A DNA stretch of 64,000 nucleotides from Chlorogloeopsis sp038404745 (GCF_038404745.2 NZ_JAYKTT020000001.1:124001-188000), one strand, 5' to 3'. Shown: positions 1 to 8,819, counted from the stretch's first letter. Made by a program: numbers and translations. The notes: generated by a model from the letters alone, not told the origin.

Positions 1-870
1 AACGGTCAGGAAGCAGTCTCTACCGGGATAATTCAAGGGGCGATGCGACCTGGAGAAGATTTTGTTTGCAGTACCTACCGCGATCACGTTCATGCTTTAA
101 GTGCGGGAGTACCAGCAAAAGAAGTCATGGCAGAACTCTTTGGGAAAGCCACGGGTTGTAGCAAAGGACGTGGCGGTTCTATGCATATGTTTTCTGCTGA
201 ACATCATTTGCTAGGTGGCTACGCTTTCGTAGCTGAAGGTATTCCTGTTGCAGCAGGGGCAGCATTTCAAAGCAAATACCGCCGTGAAGTTCTAGGCGAT
301 CCAAGTGCCGATCAAGTTACAGCTTGCTTTTTTGGCGATGGCGCTTGCAACAACGGTCAATTTTTTGAAACGTTAAACATGGCAGCGCTGTGGAAATTGC
401 CTGTCATTTTTGTAGTTGAGAATAACAAGTGGGCTATTGGTATGGCTCACGAACGAGCAACTTCCGATCCAGAAATTTACAAAAAAGCCAGTGTGTTTAA
501 CATGGTGGGTGTAGAAGTAGATGGGATGGATGTCATGGCGGTGCGTGCAGTAGCTCAAGATGCTGTTGCCCGTGCTCGTGCAGGTGAAGGGCCAACATTA
601 ATTGAAGCACTTACCTATCGTTTTCGGGGTCACTCTTTAGCAGATCCAGATGAACTGCGCAGCAAAACCGAAAAAGAATATTGGTTTGCCCGCGATCCAA
701 TTAAAAAATTTGCTGCTTATCTGACAGAACAAAATCTGGCGACAGATGAAGAATTAAAACAGATAGATCGTCAAATTCAGCAAGAAATTGACGAAGCAGT
801 CAAGTTCGCTGAAACAAGCCCCGAACCCAACCCCAGCGAATTGTACCGCTATATCTTTGCTGAAGATTAA
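1..870 (+). CDS. pdhA: Pyruvate dehydrogenase E1 alpha subunit, 5' end cut by window
   Basis: This is the alpha chain of the thiamine-diphosphate E1 component, which decarboxylates pyruvate and passes the acetyl group to E2. The reading frame is open from base 1 (NGQEAVSTGIIQGAM precedes the first internal Met at 43), so the true start is upstream of the window and 289 C-terminal residues are visible. The ThDP/Mg motif begins at GDGACNNGQFFE and ends at VVENNKWAI, matching the GDG-x(~25)-NN pattern. The strands STYRDHVHALSAG and GCSKGRGGSMHMF are typical of PdhA. The beta subunit is not next to it, which is usual in cyanobacteria. A GTAGGGTG-type repeat starts a few bases after the stop. Confidence 0.95.
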   Translation, partial: NGQEAVSTGIIQGAMRPGEDFVCSTYRDHVHALSAGVPAKEVMAELFGKATGCSKGRGGSMHMFSAEHHLLGGYAFVAEGIPVAAGAAFQSKYRREVLGDPSADQVTACFFGDGACNNGQFFETLNMAALWKLPVIFVVENNKWAIGMAHERATSDPEIYKKASVFNMVGVEVDGMDVMAVRAVAQDAVARARAGEGPTLIEALTYRFRGHSLADPDELRSKTEKEYWFARDPIKKFAAYLTEQNLATDEELKQIDRQIQQEIDEAVKFAETSPEPNPSELYRYIFAED

Positions 871-876
871 TTAAGA

Positions 877-990
877 GTAGGGTGTGTTAACGCAGTGTAA
901 CGCACCATCTAAAAATGCTCTGGTGCGTTATGGCGCTTGGTATTGCTTGTGTAGCAAAATATCAACTTGGCAGCGCCTAATACACCCTAC
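877..990. repeat. 114 bp inverted-repeat element (GTAGGGTG family), copy 1
   Basis: The element begins GTAGGGTGTGTTAACGC and ends with the near-complement GCGCCTAATACACCCTAC, giving imperfect terminal inverted repeats of about 18 bp. Its inside carries the GGTGCGTTA/TAACGCACC-type words also found at 8951 and 35505. Related elements of similar size lie at 29693-29793 and 46498-46608. It has no coding capacity and resembles a small non-autonomous mobile element; no clear target-site duplication is visible. Confidence 0.6.
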
Positions 991-1020
991 AAAACTGGAG
1001 AATTTCATAATTCAAAAGTC

Positions 1021-1887
1021 GTGTTTGACATATCACTAGAACAGAGACAATACTTAACTTTTATTCTTTGCGATCGCACCACCAACTCTCAGCTAGAGGT
1101 TGTACCAGAACGTGGTGGTATCATCACTCGTTGGCGCATTCAAGGGCAAGAAATTCTCTACCTGGATCAGGAGCGCTTTGCCAACCCAGAATTAAGTGTG
1201 CGTGGTGGTATTCCAATACTATTTCCAATTTGTGGCAACTTGCCTGATAACACTTACACATATAACGGTAAGCAGTATACTCTTAAACAACATGGCTTTG
1301 CCCGTGATTTATCTTGGCAAGCTATTGGTTCAATTGCCGAAGGAGTTTCCCTTCAAGCTAGTCTCCATTCGAGTGAGCAGACAAAGGCAGCTTATCCTTT
1401 TGACTTTGGGCTGGCTTTTACTTATCAGATGAAAGGAAATAGCTTGACAATTTACCAGCACTACACAAACAAATCATCTCAACCGATGCCCTTCAGTGCA
1501 GGGTTCCATCCTTACTTTTTGACTACAGACAAAACTCAGCTAGAGTTTGAAATTCCCTCCACCGAGTACCAAGACCAAATTACCAAGAAAATTCACGCGT
1601 TTGATGGTAACTTTGATTTCAACCGCGATGAAATCGACGTGGCATTTAAACAACTCAAGCGTAAATCGGCTACTGTTACCGACAACAGCCGCAAGTTGAA
1701 ATTAACTCTCGATTACGACGATTTCTTCTCTACCTTGGTGTTTTGGACAGTCAAAGGCAAGGACTTTTATTGCCTCGAACCTTGGAGCTCTCCCCGCAAC
1801 GCCATCAACACAGGTGAAATGCTGACAGTGTTAGAACCAGGGACTAGCCACTCAGCAATGATTCGCCTCACAGTAAATTTTTTCTAA
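1021..1887 (+). CDS. Aldose 1-epimerase family protein (galactose mutarotase-like)
   Basis: The protein (about 289 aa) belongs to the aldose 1-epimerase/YeaD-like superfamily, which interconverts sugar anomers or binds hexose phosphates. RGGIPILFPICGNLPD and KQHGFARDLSW carry the conserved active-site region; GFHPYFLTTDK and the late Glu in VLEPGTSHS fit the family. I place the start at GTG 1021 (FDISLEQRQY). The longer frame from TTG 967 lies inside the repeat element ending at 990 and would add repeat-encoded residues. GGAG about 19 bases upstream is a poorly spaced ribosome site, so the start is not certain. The precise sugar substrate cannot be told. Confidence 0.8.
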   Translation: MFDISLEQRQYLTFILCDRTTNSQLEVVPERGGIITRWRIQGQEILYLDQERFANPELSVRGGIPILFPICGNLPDNTYTYNGKQYTLKQHGFARDLSWQAIGSIAEGVSLQASLHSSEQTKAAYPFDFGLAFTYQMKGNSLTIYQHYTNKSSQPMPFSAGFHPYFLTTDKTQLEFEIPSTEYQDQITKKIHAFDGNFDFNRDEIDVAFKQLKRKSATVTDNSRKLKLTLDYDDFFSTLVFWTVKGKDFYCLEPWSSPRNAINTGEMLTVLEPGTSHSAMIRLTVNFF

Positions 1888-1948
1888 CCCCTTTACAAAT
1901 CTATAGAACGTTATGATATAGTAGTGAAGTTGCAAATTAGTGCAAGAA

Positions 1949-2020
1949 GGGTCGCTAACTCAAAGGTAGAGTACTCGGCTTTTAACCGATTAGTTCTGGG
2001 TTCGAATCCCAGGCGACCCA
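1949..2020 (+). tRNA. trnK: tRNA-Lys (anticodon UUU)
   Basis: The 72-nt sequence folds as a cloverleaf: acceptor stem GGGTCGC/GCGACCC, D arm ACTC-AAAGGTA-GAGT, anticodon loop CTTTTAA with anticodon TTT, and T arm CTGGG-TTCGAAT-CCCAG. The discriminator base is A2020; the terminal CCA is not encoded. Position 27-43 is a C-T mismatch at the top of the anticodon stem, otherwise pairing is complete. A possible promoter lies just upstream (TTTACA at 1892 and TATAGT at 1917, spacing 19). Confidence 0.95.
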
Positions 2021-2076
2021 TATAAAGAAATTCAATACACCAAGCCAGAATTTTGATTTGTACCTTTTGAACTATA

Positions 2077-2183
2077 GCGTAAGAAACTATGGCGTAAACT
2101 TTTTAAACATAAACACCCATCACTAGTTATAATTTCCTATAAGCTCACAATAATCTTAAGATTGGCGTAATATTTATTTACGC
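2077..2183. promoter_or_regulatory. Repeated GCGTAA words and inverted repeat upstream of class II aldolase
   Basis: GCGTAA occurs at 2077-2082 and 2092-2097, inside a 15-bp-spaced direct repeat AACTATRGCGTAA. It occurs again at 2165-2170, facing TTACGC at 2178-2183, which makes an inverted repeat with a 7-base centre. A further short palindrome, GTCAAATTGAC, sits at 2189-2199. All lie between the tRNA and the aldolase start at 2230, so they are candidate operator sites. The binding protein is unknown. Confidence 0.35.
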
Positions 2184-2229
2184 TGTATGTCAAATTGACT
2201 AGCTGACAACCACAATAGGAGGACTATCT

Positions 2230-3309
2230 ATGGCGCTCGTGCCAATGCGGCTGCTGTTAGATCACGCGGCAGAAAACGATTACGGCATTCCCGCTTTCAA
2301 CGTCAACAACATGGAGCAGATTCAGTCAATTATGCTAGCTGCCCATGAAACAGATAGCCCCGTAATTTTGCAAGCTTCTCGTGGCGCTCGCAAGTACGCT
2401 GGCGAAAACTTCCTGCGTCACCTGATTTTGGCAGCGGTGGAAACCTATCCTCATCTTCCCATTGCCATGCACCAAGATCATGGTAATGAACCTGCTACCT
2501 GCTACTCAGCAATCAAAAACGGCTTTACCAGCGTAATGATGGATGGTTCGCTGGAAGCTGATGCAAAAACTCCCGCTAGCTACGAGTACAACGTCAATGT
2601 TACCCGCGAAGTGGTAAAAGTGGCTCACGCATTGGGCGTCAGCGTCGAAGGTGAACTCGGTTGCTTGGGTTCTCTTGAGACTGGTATGGGTGACAAAGAA
2701 GACGGTCACGGTTTTGAAGGTAAGCTTTCTCATGATCAGTTGCTAACCGATCCAGACCAAGCGGTAGACTTTGTAGAACAAACTCAAGTAGATGCTTTGG
2801 CTGTTGCTATTGGTACTAGCCACGGTGCTTACAAATTTACCCGTAAGCCAACTGGGGAAATTCTGGCAATCAGCCGCATTGAAGAAATTCACCGTCGTTT
2901 GCCTAACACCCACTTGGTAATGCACGGTTCCTCCTCCGTACCCGAAGATTTGATTGCTCTAATTAACCAGTACGGTGGTACCATTCCCGAAACCTACGGT
3001 GTACCTGTGGAAGAAATCCAAAAAGGTATCAAGAGCGGTGTACGCAAGGTAAATATTGATACTGACAACCGTTTGGCAATTACCGCTGCTGTAAGAGAGG
3101 CTCTGGCAGCCAACTCTAAAGAGTTTGACCCTCGTCATTTCCTCAAACCTTCCATTAAATATATGCAGAAGGTTTGTGCTGACCGCTACCAGCAATTTGG
3201 TACTGCTGGTAATGCTAGCAAAATTAAGCAAGTTTCTTTGGAAGAATTTGCTGCTAAGTATGCTAAAGGTGAACTCAACGCCACTATTAAGAAAACTGTT
3301 GCTCTGTAA
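2230..3309 (+). CDS. fba: Fructose-bisphosphate aldolase, class II
   Basis: This Zn-dependent aldolase cleaves or forms fructose 1,6-bisphosphate and also sedoheptulose 1,7-bisphosphate in glycolysis and the Calvin cycle. The 359-aa length is that of the cyanobacterial/chloroplast-type CbbA enzymes. Metal and substrate motifs are clear: HQDHGNE (about residue 80), EGELGCLG, GTSHGAYKF and VMHGSSSVP. ATG 2230 is preceded by AGGAGG with good spacing, one of the strongest ribosome sites in the window. A hairpin terminator follows at 3322. An unrelated class I aldolase is encoded at 39834, so the organism has both types. Confidence 0.96.
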   Translation: MALVPMRLLLDHAAENDYGIPAFNVNNMEQIQSIMLAAHETDSPVILQASRGARKYAGENFLRHLILAAVETYPHLPIAMHQDHGNEPATCYSAIKNGFTSVMMDGSLEADAKTPASYEYNVNVTREVVKVAHALGVSVEGELGCLGSLETGMGDKEDGHGFEGKLSHDQLLTDPDQAVDFVEQTQVDALAVAIGTSHGAYKFTRKPTGEILAISRIEEIHRRLPNTHLVMHGSSSVPEDLIALINQYGGTIPETYGVPVEEIQKGIKSGVRKVNIDTDNRLAITAAVREALAANSKEFDPRHFLKPSIKYMQKVCADRYQQFGTAGNASKIKQVSLEEFAAKYAKGELNATIKKTVAL

Positions 3310-3321
3310 CTTCAGAAAATA

Positions 3322-3357
3322 AATAGGGATATTCATCTAGCTATGTCCCTATTTTTC
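3322..3357 (+). terminator. Rho-independent terminator after class II aldolase
   Basis: AATAGGGA and its complement TCCCTATT form a stem around the loop with one small bulge, directly followed by TTTTTCT. It lies 13 bases after the aldolase stop codon. A weaker GC hairpin followed by TTGTTTGTTTT lies further on, near 3384-3420. Confidence 0.75.
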
Positions 3358-3440
3358 TAAAAATTTCCATCACTAGTTGATTCAGCCGGGAAGCGTTTAT
3401 GCTCCTCGGTTGTTTGTTTTATGTCAATACGTTTGGTACT

Positions 3441-3923
3441 TCATGTCACTGTAAGTATGGTTCTCATCCCAGCTTGAAAGTGTCCTGGTAGATTACAAAC
3501 TATCAAATATTTGCCAGGAATTAAGTTCACTTTGAGTGTTTTGGTTGTATCACTTTTAAGTTCATCCGCTTCGATTTCACCAATTTTTTTACCAGCTTTG
3601 TCTGTATCTAAGCGATCGCCATTTGTCAGTGGCAATTTATCGATTGGTAAGTCAGTCTTGATCACTTCCATTTCGTGTGCCAATCTACCTTCGTTCGTAA
3701 CCACAAATTCTACATCTCCACCTGGAACTGTTGATTTTGATAGCTGGAATGCCATTTCCTTGACGGTTACTTGAACTGTATTGGCACTAGATGCAGCCGA
3801 TGAACCGACTACACCAGGAGAGTTAGTAGTTGCTTGCTGTGCCGGCTTATTTGTACTGCATGCCCAACACAGCAATAGCGATGCGATCACCATTAAGCAA
3901 AATTTCCAAATCCGCTTGTTCAA
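3441..3923 (-). CDS. Cupredoxin-domain lipoprotein (type I copper protein)
   Basis: The 160-aa protein begins with a lipoprotein signal (KRIWKFCLMVIASLLLCWAC, lipobox Cys about residue 22), followed by a Ser/Ala/Thr-rich linker and a plastocyanin/azurin-like beta domain. All four type I copper ligands are visible: His in RLAHEM and the Cys, His and Met in VCNLPGHFQAGM. It should sit at the outer face of the plasma or thylakoid membrane and carry electrons or copper. The start is TTG 3923, with GTAGG about 9 bases upstream; the next Met would remove the positively charged part of the signal. No copper-transport gene is next to it, so the partner is unknown. Confidence 0.82.
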   Translation of the reverse strand: MNKRIWKFCLMVIASLLLCWACSTNKPAQQATTNSPGVVGSSAASSANTVQVTVKEMAFQLSKSTVPGGDVEFVVTNEGRLAHEMEVIKTDLPIDKLPLTNGDRLDTDKAGKKIGEIEADELKSDTTKTLKVNLIPGKYLIVCNLPGHFQAGMRTILTVT

Positions 3924-4136
3924 TTTTTTATACCTACTGCGATAAAAGGGAACGGGGAACAGGGGTTTGTGAGGGGTTAACCCAACCCTCTTTTTGCAAC
4001 AAGCACTTCGGTTGGGGTTTTAGAACTTTATAGAGGAACAGATAAAATTAAGTTTGTTTTATATTTTGTATTTTGAATATAAAAAGCGAACAAATTAGTT
4101 CGAGTTCTAATTTTTTTACAATTGAAAGCTAAATCA

Positions 4137-4161
4137 AAGAGACGCGATCACCGCGTCTCTT
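4137..4161. repeat. GAGACGCG hairpin repeat, probable transcript end
   Basis: AAGAGACGCG and CGCGTCTCTT form a perfect 10-bp stem with loop ATCAC. It lies just beyond the 3' end of the nitrilase gene. Related hairpins with the GAGAC(G) core sit at 24617, 30734, 40972 and 47938, each next to a gene end or between genes. Confidence 0.65.
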
Positions 4162-4199
4162 AAGTACTTATGATCTGTTCCCCCAACCCTGTTTCCTTA

Positions 4200-5015
4200 T
4201 TAATGAAAGACTCGGTGTTGCAGAGACGGCATTTGACGTCTGACTTGTTCGATGCGCGAGGGATTAATTTCGGCGATCGCAACTCCCGGTTTCTCACCAG
4301 CATCGGCTAAAATGACTCCCCAAGGATCGATAATCATGGCGTGTCCGTGGGTTTGACGGCGATCGTAGTTTAATCCTGTTTGGGCTGGTGCAATTACATA
4401 GCAGGTGTTTTCAATGGCACGGGCTTGCAACAATACTTGCCAGTGATCTTTACCCGTAAACGCAGTGAAGGCGGCTGGAACAAAAAGAATATCTGCTCCC
4501 TTAGATGACATATGGCGGTAAACTTCTGGGAAGCGGACATCATAACAAACTGAAATTCCAATGTTACCCAATGTTTCGCTAGGATAAATAGAGGGCAGAA
4601 CTGTGCCAGCCATCACAGTAGTGGATTCTCGATAGGTGTTGCCATCAGGAACATTAACATCAAATAAGTGTACTTTATGGTAGCGCAGCAACTGTTGACC
4701 ATTGGGAGCGATAAGTAAAGCAGTGTTATAAACCTTGCCTGCACCCTCCACAGGAACTGGAAAACCACCGCCCAAGATGGTAATTTGATAACGCTGCGCC
4801 ATTGTTGTCAAGAAATCTTCTGTTTTTTGAGCGATCGCATCCGCTTGGGCAAGTTTGTCCTTTTCTTCTCCCATAAAGGGGAAATTTTCTGGCAAACCAA
4901 CCAGTTCTGCACCCTGACGCACGGCTAAATCAATTAATTCCTCGGCTTGTGCCAAGTTTTTCTCCAAATCAGGCACACTGGTCATTTGAATAGCGGCAGC
5001 TAAATAAGATTTCAT
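4200..5015 (-). CDS. Carbon-nitrogen hydrolase (nitrilase family, Nit1/Nit2-like amidase)
   Basis: The 271-aa protein is a complete nitrilase-superfamily enzyme. The catalytic triad is seen as Glu in GLPENFPFMG, Lys in YHKVHLFDV and Cys in ISVCYDVRFPE. The Cys-region sequence and short length place it with Nit1/Nit2-type amidases, which hydrolyse deaminated glutathione or omega-amides of keto acids, rather than with true nitrilases. The protein has no signal peptide and is expected in the cytoplasm. The start ATG 5015 gives the usual N-terminus (YLAAAIQMTS). It stands alone between repeats; substrate assignment is inference from the branch. Confidence 0.87.
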   Translation of the reverse strand: MKSYLAAAIQMTSVPDLEKNLAQAEELIDLAVRQGAELVGLPENFPFMGEEKDKLAQADAIAQKTEDFLTTMAQRYQITILGGGFPVPVEGAGKVYNTALLIAPNGQQLLRYHKVHLFDVNVPDGNTYRESTTVMAGTVLPSIYPSETLGNIGISVCYDVRFPEVYRHMSSKGADILFVPAAFTAFTGKDHWQVLLQARAIENTCYVIAPAQTGLNYDRRQTHGHAMIIDPWGVILADAGEKPGVAIAEINPSRIEQVRRQMPSLQHRVFH

Positions 5016-5079
5016 AGAGTTAGCAAATGTTATGCAAAATAGATTATCAAATAGTGATTAGTTAGTGGTTAGTAGTTAG

Positions 5080-5147
5080 TAGGGGTGGGTTTATTTAGAT
5101 ATTTCGTCATCCTAGAAAGATTGTCGTTAAAACCCGCCCATACAGTA
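5080..5147. repeat. ~70 bp inverted-repeat element (GGGTGGGTTT family), copy 1
   Basis: GGGGTGGGTTT at 5082 faces AAACCCGCCCATACAGTA near 5130, enclosing about 37 bp. The same right-hand end (AAACCCGCCCGTACAGTA) recurs at about 42455-42472 behind a GTGCGGGTTT left arm. It is followed by a C/T-rich low-complexity run (5160-5270, CCCCTTGTCTCC-like words). No gene is seen between 5016 and 5341. Confidence 0.5.
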
Positions 5148-5341
5148 AGTGGTTTATTACTCCCCTTGTCTCCCGCTCCCCCTTGCCCGCTGCTTCTGAA
5201 GCTCCCCTGCTCCCCCTCCCCGTGTCTCCTTGTTTCCATGTCCTTTGTCTCCCCCTCTCCTCTACATCCTCCTATGGCAGCTAGGAAATAGGACAGGATT
5301 CAGGTTAAGTTGTTAGAAAACCCTGATAGATCCGATCTGCT

Positions 5342-5935
5342 GTGGATACGTCTGTTCTCATTAAAACTTTTGTTGCTGTCTTTGTACTTGCGGATGCGAT
5401 TGGTAATATACCAATACTTTTGGTTTTGACCAAAGGTATGGAAGCAGAACAAAGAAACAAAGTAATAGATAAAGCCATTTTAGTGGCAATAGCAGTGCTT
5501 TTACTATTTGCCTGTGCTGGTAAATTCATTTTGATTTACTTGGATGTCAGTATGGGATCTTTACGAGTAGCTGGAGGATTACTGCTATTATTAATTGCTT
5601 TACAAATGCTACAAGGACAATTAGATACTCCAGTGATTGACAAAGAGCGTGATGTAGCAATTACTCCTTTAGCGTTGCCATTATTAGCTGGGCCTGGCAC
5701 ACTTACATCTGTAATGTTATTAATGTCAGAATCTCCTAGTCCGCATATTAGTGTAGTAGTGGGGATTATCGTAGCGATGTTCGTTAGTTGGTTAATTTTG
5801 CGACAAGCAAATTTTATTGATAATTGGATCGGTGCAGAAGGTGAAGTAATTATTACTCAACTTTTAGGTTTTCTATTGGCGGCATTGGCAGTGGAAATTG
5901 GCAGTACAGGAGTTAAAGAGTTGTTTTTGAGTTAA
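5342..5935 (+). CDS. MarC family integral membrane protein
   Basis: The 197-aa protein consists almost wholly of six hydrophobic helices, the MarC/YhgN pattern. Family sequence is clear in FVLADAIGNIPILLVLTKGM near the start, GSLRVAGGLLLLLIALQML in the middle and PLALPLLAGPGTLTSVMLL after it. Start is GTG 5342. MarC proteins are plasma-membrane proteins of unknown transport function; the old link to multiple antibiotic resistance is not supported. It is convergent with the HEAT-repeat gene, with 19 bases between the stops. Confidence 0.88.
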   Translation: MDTSVLIKTFVAVFVLADAIGNIPILLVLTKGMEAEQRNKVIDKAILVAIAVLLLFACAGKFILIYLDVSMGSLRVAGGLLLLLIALQMLQGQLDTPVIDKERDVAITPLALPLLAGPGTLTSVMLLMSESPSPHISVVVGIIVAMFVSWLILRQANFIDNWIGAEGEVIITQLLGFLLAALAVEIGSTGVKELFLS

Positions 5936-5954
5936 TTTTAAATCCTAAAGATTG

Positions 5955-7127
5955 TCAATCTTGAAATTCTGTTGATGAAGTTCCTGGTAGATTTTCCGGA
6001 GATGACAAACTACGAATACGATGCATTTGTGCAAGAGCATATCGTGCTGTTGCTTGAACTTCAACATCGGAATCTTGCACCGCATGACATAACATCTGGC
6101 TGATTTGAGCTATCATGTCGTACACGCGAGTCAGATCGCGAATCGCATTTTGCCGTACTTGGGGGCTTTCATCTTGCAGTGACATTGCCAAAGCGCGGTT
6201 CATCGGTTTGAGCGTGCGGGTGCCAATTTCTGCCAAAGCAGCCAAAATTAAACTACGTTGTTGCGAATCTGCATCAATCATCAGATCTACTAATGGCTGA
6301 ATTGCTCGTGAATCTCCTTGTTGCCCCAAATCCCATATCGCTTTAGCTCGGTGAATCGGATCGGAACTATTTAAGTCTTTGATCAATTCCTCAACAATAT
6401 TGACTTTGGCAAGATGGGGAGTAGCTATTGGTGGTAGTAATTTTTTAGGTTGCGGTGTATCAGTTGCTGGGGGAGTAATGCCATTAGAGCTAGGAGAGTC
6501 TTGGTTGGCTGTGATTTCTAACTTTTGTGAAGGTTGCGTAACTGGGTTAGTTTCGGCTTGAGTAAAAGTTTCTAACTCTGAAGTATCTTCTAAAGTATCT
6601 GTCGGTGTATTTTTTTTGCCTTTACTAAGCCATTTTACAAGATATAGCAATGCACCAGTACTTCCGAAAAGGGCGATCGCCACAAGCAACCACCACATCA
6701 GACTGTGTCTTCCAGATACCCGCTTGTGTTGGGCAGGCTGCGGAGTCACATTGGCGACAATAGATTTTTTTTCTACTTCTGCTTCGAGCAGTTTCGTAGT
6801 TTGGGTACTAGCAATTCCATTTGCTGCTAAATTTCGGTTTTGCTGAAATTTAATTACAGCATCACGTGTGGCTGTACCATACTGTCCATCGATCACACCA
6901 TCGTAGTAGCCTAACTCTAGTAGTTGGGCTTGTAGTGTCTTGACTTGATTCCCTGTACTGCCAAGTTTGAGAATTGCCAGGTTGCTAGTGTCTTGCAAAC
7001 TGACTTGGGTAAGTTTTAGGAATTCATGGACTGGTTTTGGTATAGCTGCATTGACTGGAATGTAGTCCAAACTTAAGCCAGTAAAGCCGATGACGATCAA
7101 AATTGAGAACATACTCTCATGTAGCAA
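5955..7127 (-). CDS. Peptidoglycan-binding domain, membrane segment and HEAT repeats
   Basis: The protein has four visible parts: an N-terminal hydrophobic signal or anchor (FSILIVIGFTGLSL); a PG_binding_1 domain at about residues 52-115 (LGSTGNQVKTLQAQLLELGY, DGQYGTATRDAVIKFQQ); a transmembrane helix at about 143-166; and C-terminal HEAT/PBS-lyase-like repeats at about 240-375 (RAKAIWDLGQQGDSRAIQPL, VRQNAIRDL). It probably links the cell wall to a cytoplasmic protein-binding scaffold. The longest frame uses TTG 7127; ATG 7112, five codons in, is equally plausible, as neither has a good ribosome site. The function and partner are unknown. Confidence 0.8.
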   Translation of the reverse strand: MLHESMFSILIVIGFTGLSLDYIPVNAAIPKPVHEFLKLTQVSLQDTSNLAILKLGSTGNQVKTLQAQLLELGYYDGVIDGQYGTATRDAVIKFQQNRNLAANGIASTQTTKLLEAEVEKKSIVANVTPQPAQHKRVSGRHSLMWWLLVAIALFGSTGALLYLVKWLSKGKKNTPTDTLEDTSELETFTQAETNPVTQPSQKLEITANQDSPSSNGITPPATDTPQPKKLLPPIATPHLAKVNIVEELIKDLNSSDPIHRAKAIWDLGQQGDSRAIQPLVDLMIDADSQQRSLILAALAEIGTRTLKPMNRALAMSLQDESPQVRQNAIRDLTRVYDMIAQISQMLCHAVQDSDVEVQATARYALAQMHRIRSLSSPENLPGTSSTEFQD

Positions 7128-7404
7128 ATTTCAGCCAGAAGTGGATTGCCAGTAAAATACCGCAAAATAACTTCTATCTGGCTAAATGTTAAGTTTTATC
7201 CCAAAGAATGACAAGCGATGTCTTTGAACAACAAGGGAACAGGGAATAGGAAAAAGGGTTGGAGGAATAATTTTGGCAGGCAGGGGAGCTTCAGGAGCTG
7301 AGGGAGAAATAATGTGCTTATTCCGTGCCTGGGCAGCTACCCTATTTGGGAAAGTTAGATATAACTCGATCCTATACAGCCCCTACATTTCACAATTAGT
7401 ATCA
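7128..7404. other. Intergenic repeat-like sequence
   Basis: This stretch between two minus-strand genes carries purine-rich low-complexity words (GGGAACAGGGAATAGG, GGGGAGCTTCAGGAGC) of the kind scattered through the window. No coding region or convincing terminator was seen. Confidence 0.4.
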
Positions 7405-8526
7405 TCACAAATTCTTTGAGGGTAAAATTTCTGATTCAGATTCTCTTACAGGTACGGTTAGAGAATTCAGTTTTTTCCCTGAAGTTTCTAAAACAGGCTG
7501 TTGTTTAGTAGTTATCTGTTCTGGTACTTTTTCATTCTTACTTACCCCTGCTAAGGAATCGCGCTGGTTGATCAAATAGATACTGATTAAAGTCAAACCA
7601 ACTCCTCCCCACTGTAGAGGGCTAAGGATTTCCTTGAGCAACAAATTGCCAAATAGCAGGGCAAATACAGGAGTAAGGAAAGTGAGAGAACTGAGACTTG
7701 TCAGATTGCCTCTAGAGGCAAAATAGAAAAATAATCCGTAGGCGATCGCACTGCCAAACACTGTGGCGTAAGCTAAAGCAAACCAATCAGATGCTACTAA
7801 ATTAGGTAATTGTTGAGATTCTGCAACTGATGAAATCGCCCACAAAGGCAAACCACCCAAAATCATATGCCAACCTGTGGCGGTTATAGGATCGGCATAG
7901 CGGCTAACAAATCTGATTAAAATTGTTCCTACAGCCATACTAAGCGCCGCCAACAGCATTAACCATTCACCGCTTTGAAACAAGGAGTCAAGGATTGGGA
8001 TTGTAGAGGCAGCACCTTGGGAGCGCCCTAGAAAGTCGAAAGGCGAAAGAGTGTGCTGAGAAAAAATCCCCAGAATCCACTCATCAGGTAAGCCAATCAA
8101 ACTAATACCTGTGACTCCAAGTAAAAGCCCCAGCCATCCCCACAAGCCAATTCTTTCTTGAAATAACCAACAAGACATTAATGCCACAGCCAATGGCTGA
8201 GAATCAATCATGACTGAGCCTAAGCCAGCACCAGTTCTAACCAATCCCTCTGCCAAAAAACCTTGAAATAAAGTTCCATCTACCAAGGCAAATAAAACAA
8301 TCCACAGCCAAGCTGCCCAGCCTCTAGGCTGGGGTTTGCCCATAATTGCCGCTGCAATCAAAATCAGTATCCCGGCTGGTAAGATACGCACTCCCGCCAT
8401 GAATAGTGGTGTGGTGTGGGAAATAACTCCTTTCATCGCCACCATAGCCGTACCCCACAGGAAAAAGGGTGCGATTAGGAGTAGGGGAGCGAGGGGAAGC
8501 CGAGATGCACTGAGTTTCAGCTGCAT
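7405..8526 (-). CDS. EamA/DMT family transporter
   Basis: This 373-aa protein has ten predicted membrane helices in two EamA halves, the standard drug/metabolite transporter architecture. The first half starts at PLLLIAPFFLWGTAMVAMKG, and a second begins near EWLMLLAALSMAVGTILIRF. GSAIAYGLFFYFASRGNLT and the following hydrophobic helices match the end of the second EamA unit. An insert between halves and a polar tail of about 40 residues are extra to the core fold. Start ATG 8526. Substrate cannot be predicted; members export amino acids, nucleotides or other small metabolites. Confidence 0.88.
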   Translation of the reverse strand: MQLKLSASRLPLAPLLLIAPFFLWGTAMVAMKGVISHTTPLFMAGVRILPAGILILIAAAIMGKPQPRGWAAWLWIVLFALVDGTLFQGFLAEGLVRTGAGLGSVMIDSQPLAVALMSCWLFQERIGLWGWLGLLLGVTGISLIGLPDEWILGIFSQHTLSPFDFLGRSQGAASTIPILDSLFQSGEWLMLLAALSMAVGTILIRFVSRYADPITATGWHMILGGLPLWAISSVAESQQLPNLVASDWFALAYATVFGSAIAYGLFFYFASRGNLTSLSSLTFLTPVFALLFGNLLLKEILSPLQWGGVGLTLISIYLINQRDSLAGVSKNEKVPEQITTKQQPVLETSGKKLNSLTVPVRESESEILPSKNL

Positions 8527-8819
8527 GGAATTGCTGACGCCTTTTTTTCACAACTGCAAAAATGCTTTACCTAATTTTACCGAAATATTTCGTTTTGTGA
8601 AGGAAAGAATACTCAGTTGCGATCCTCAAATACATTCTGAAGCTACTATGGCGTTCTCCTGTCATTGCTGGTAACAGTGGTGTTTGCCGACTATGGATCG
8701 GCGATCATCGTTTGGGAAAGGTAACACCGCTAAGTGGATGAGTCATGCCAAGTTGCATTCATACAGGTAACATTCTCTTTTTCCTCTCTCTGCGTTCCTT
8801 GCGCCTCGATGGTTTATTT

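Noticed and set aside
5085..5291. 68-codon plus-strand frame in the C/T-rich region
   Set aside because: It is composed of low-complexity repeat sequence (Pro/Ser/Leu runs) and overlaps the 5080 element; no ribosome site or protein pattern.
8336..8674. 112-codon plus-strand frame overlapping the EamA gene start
   Set aside because: Most of it is antisense to a well-supported transporter gene; the remainder has no coding character.
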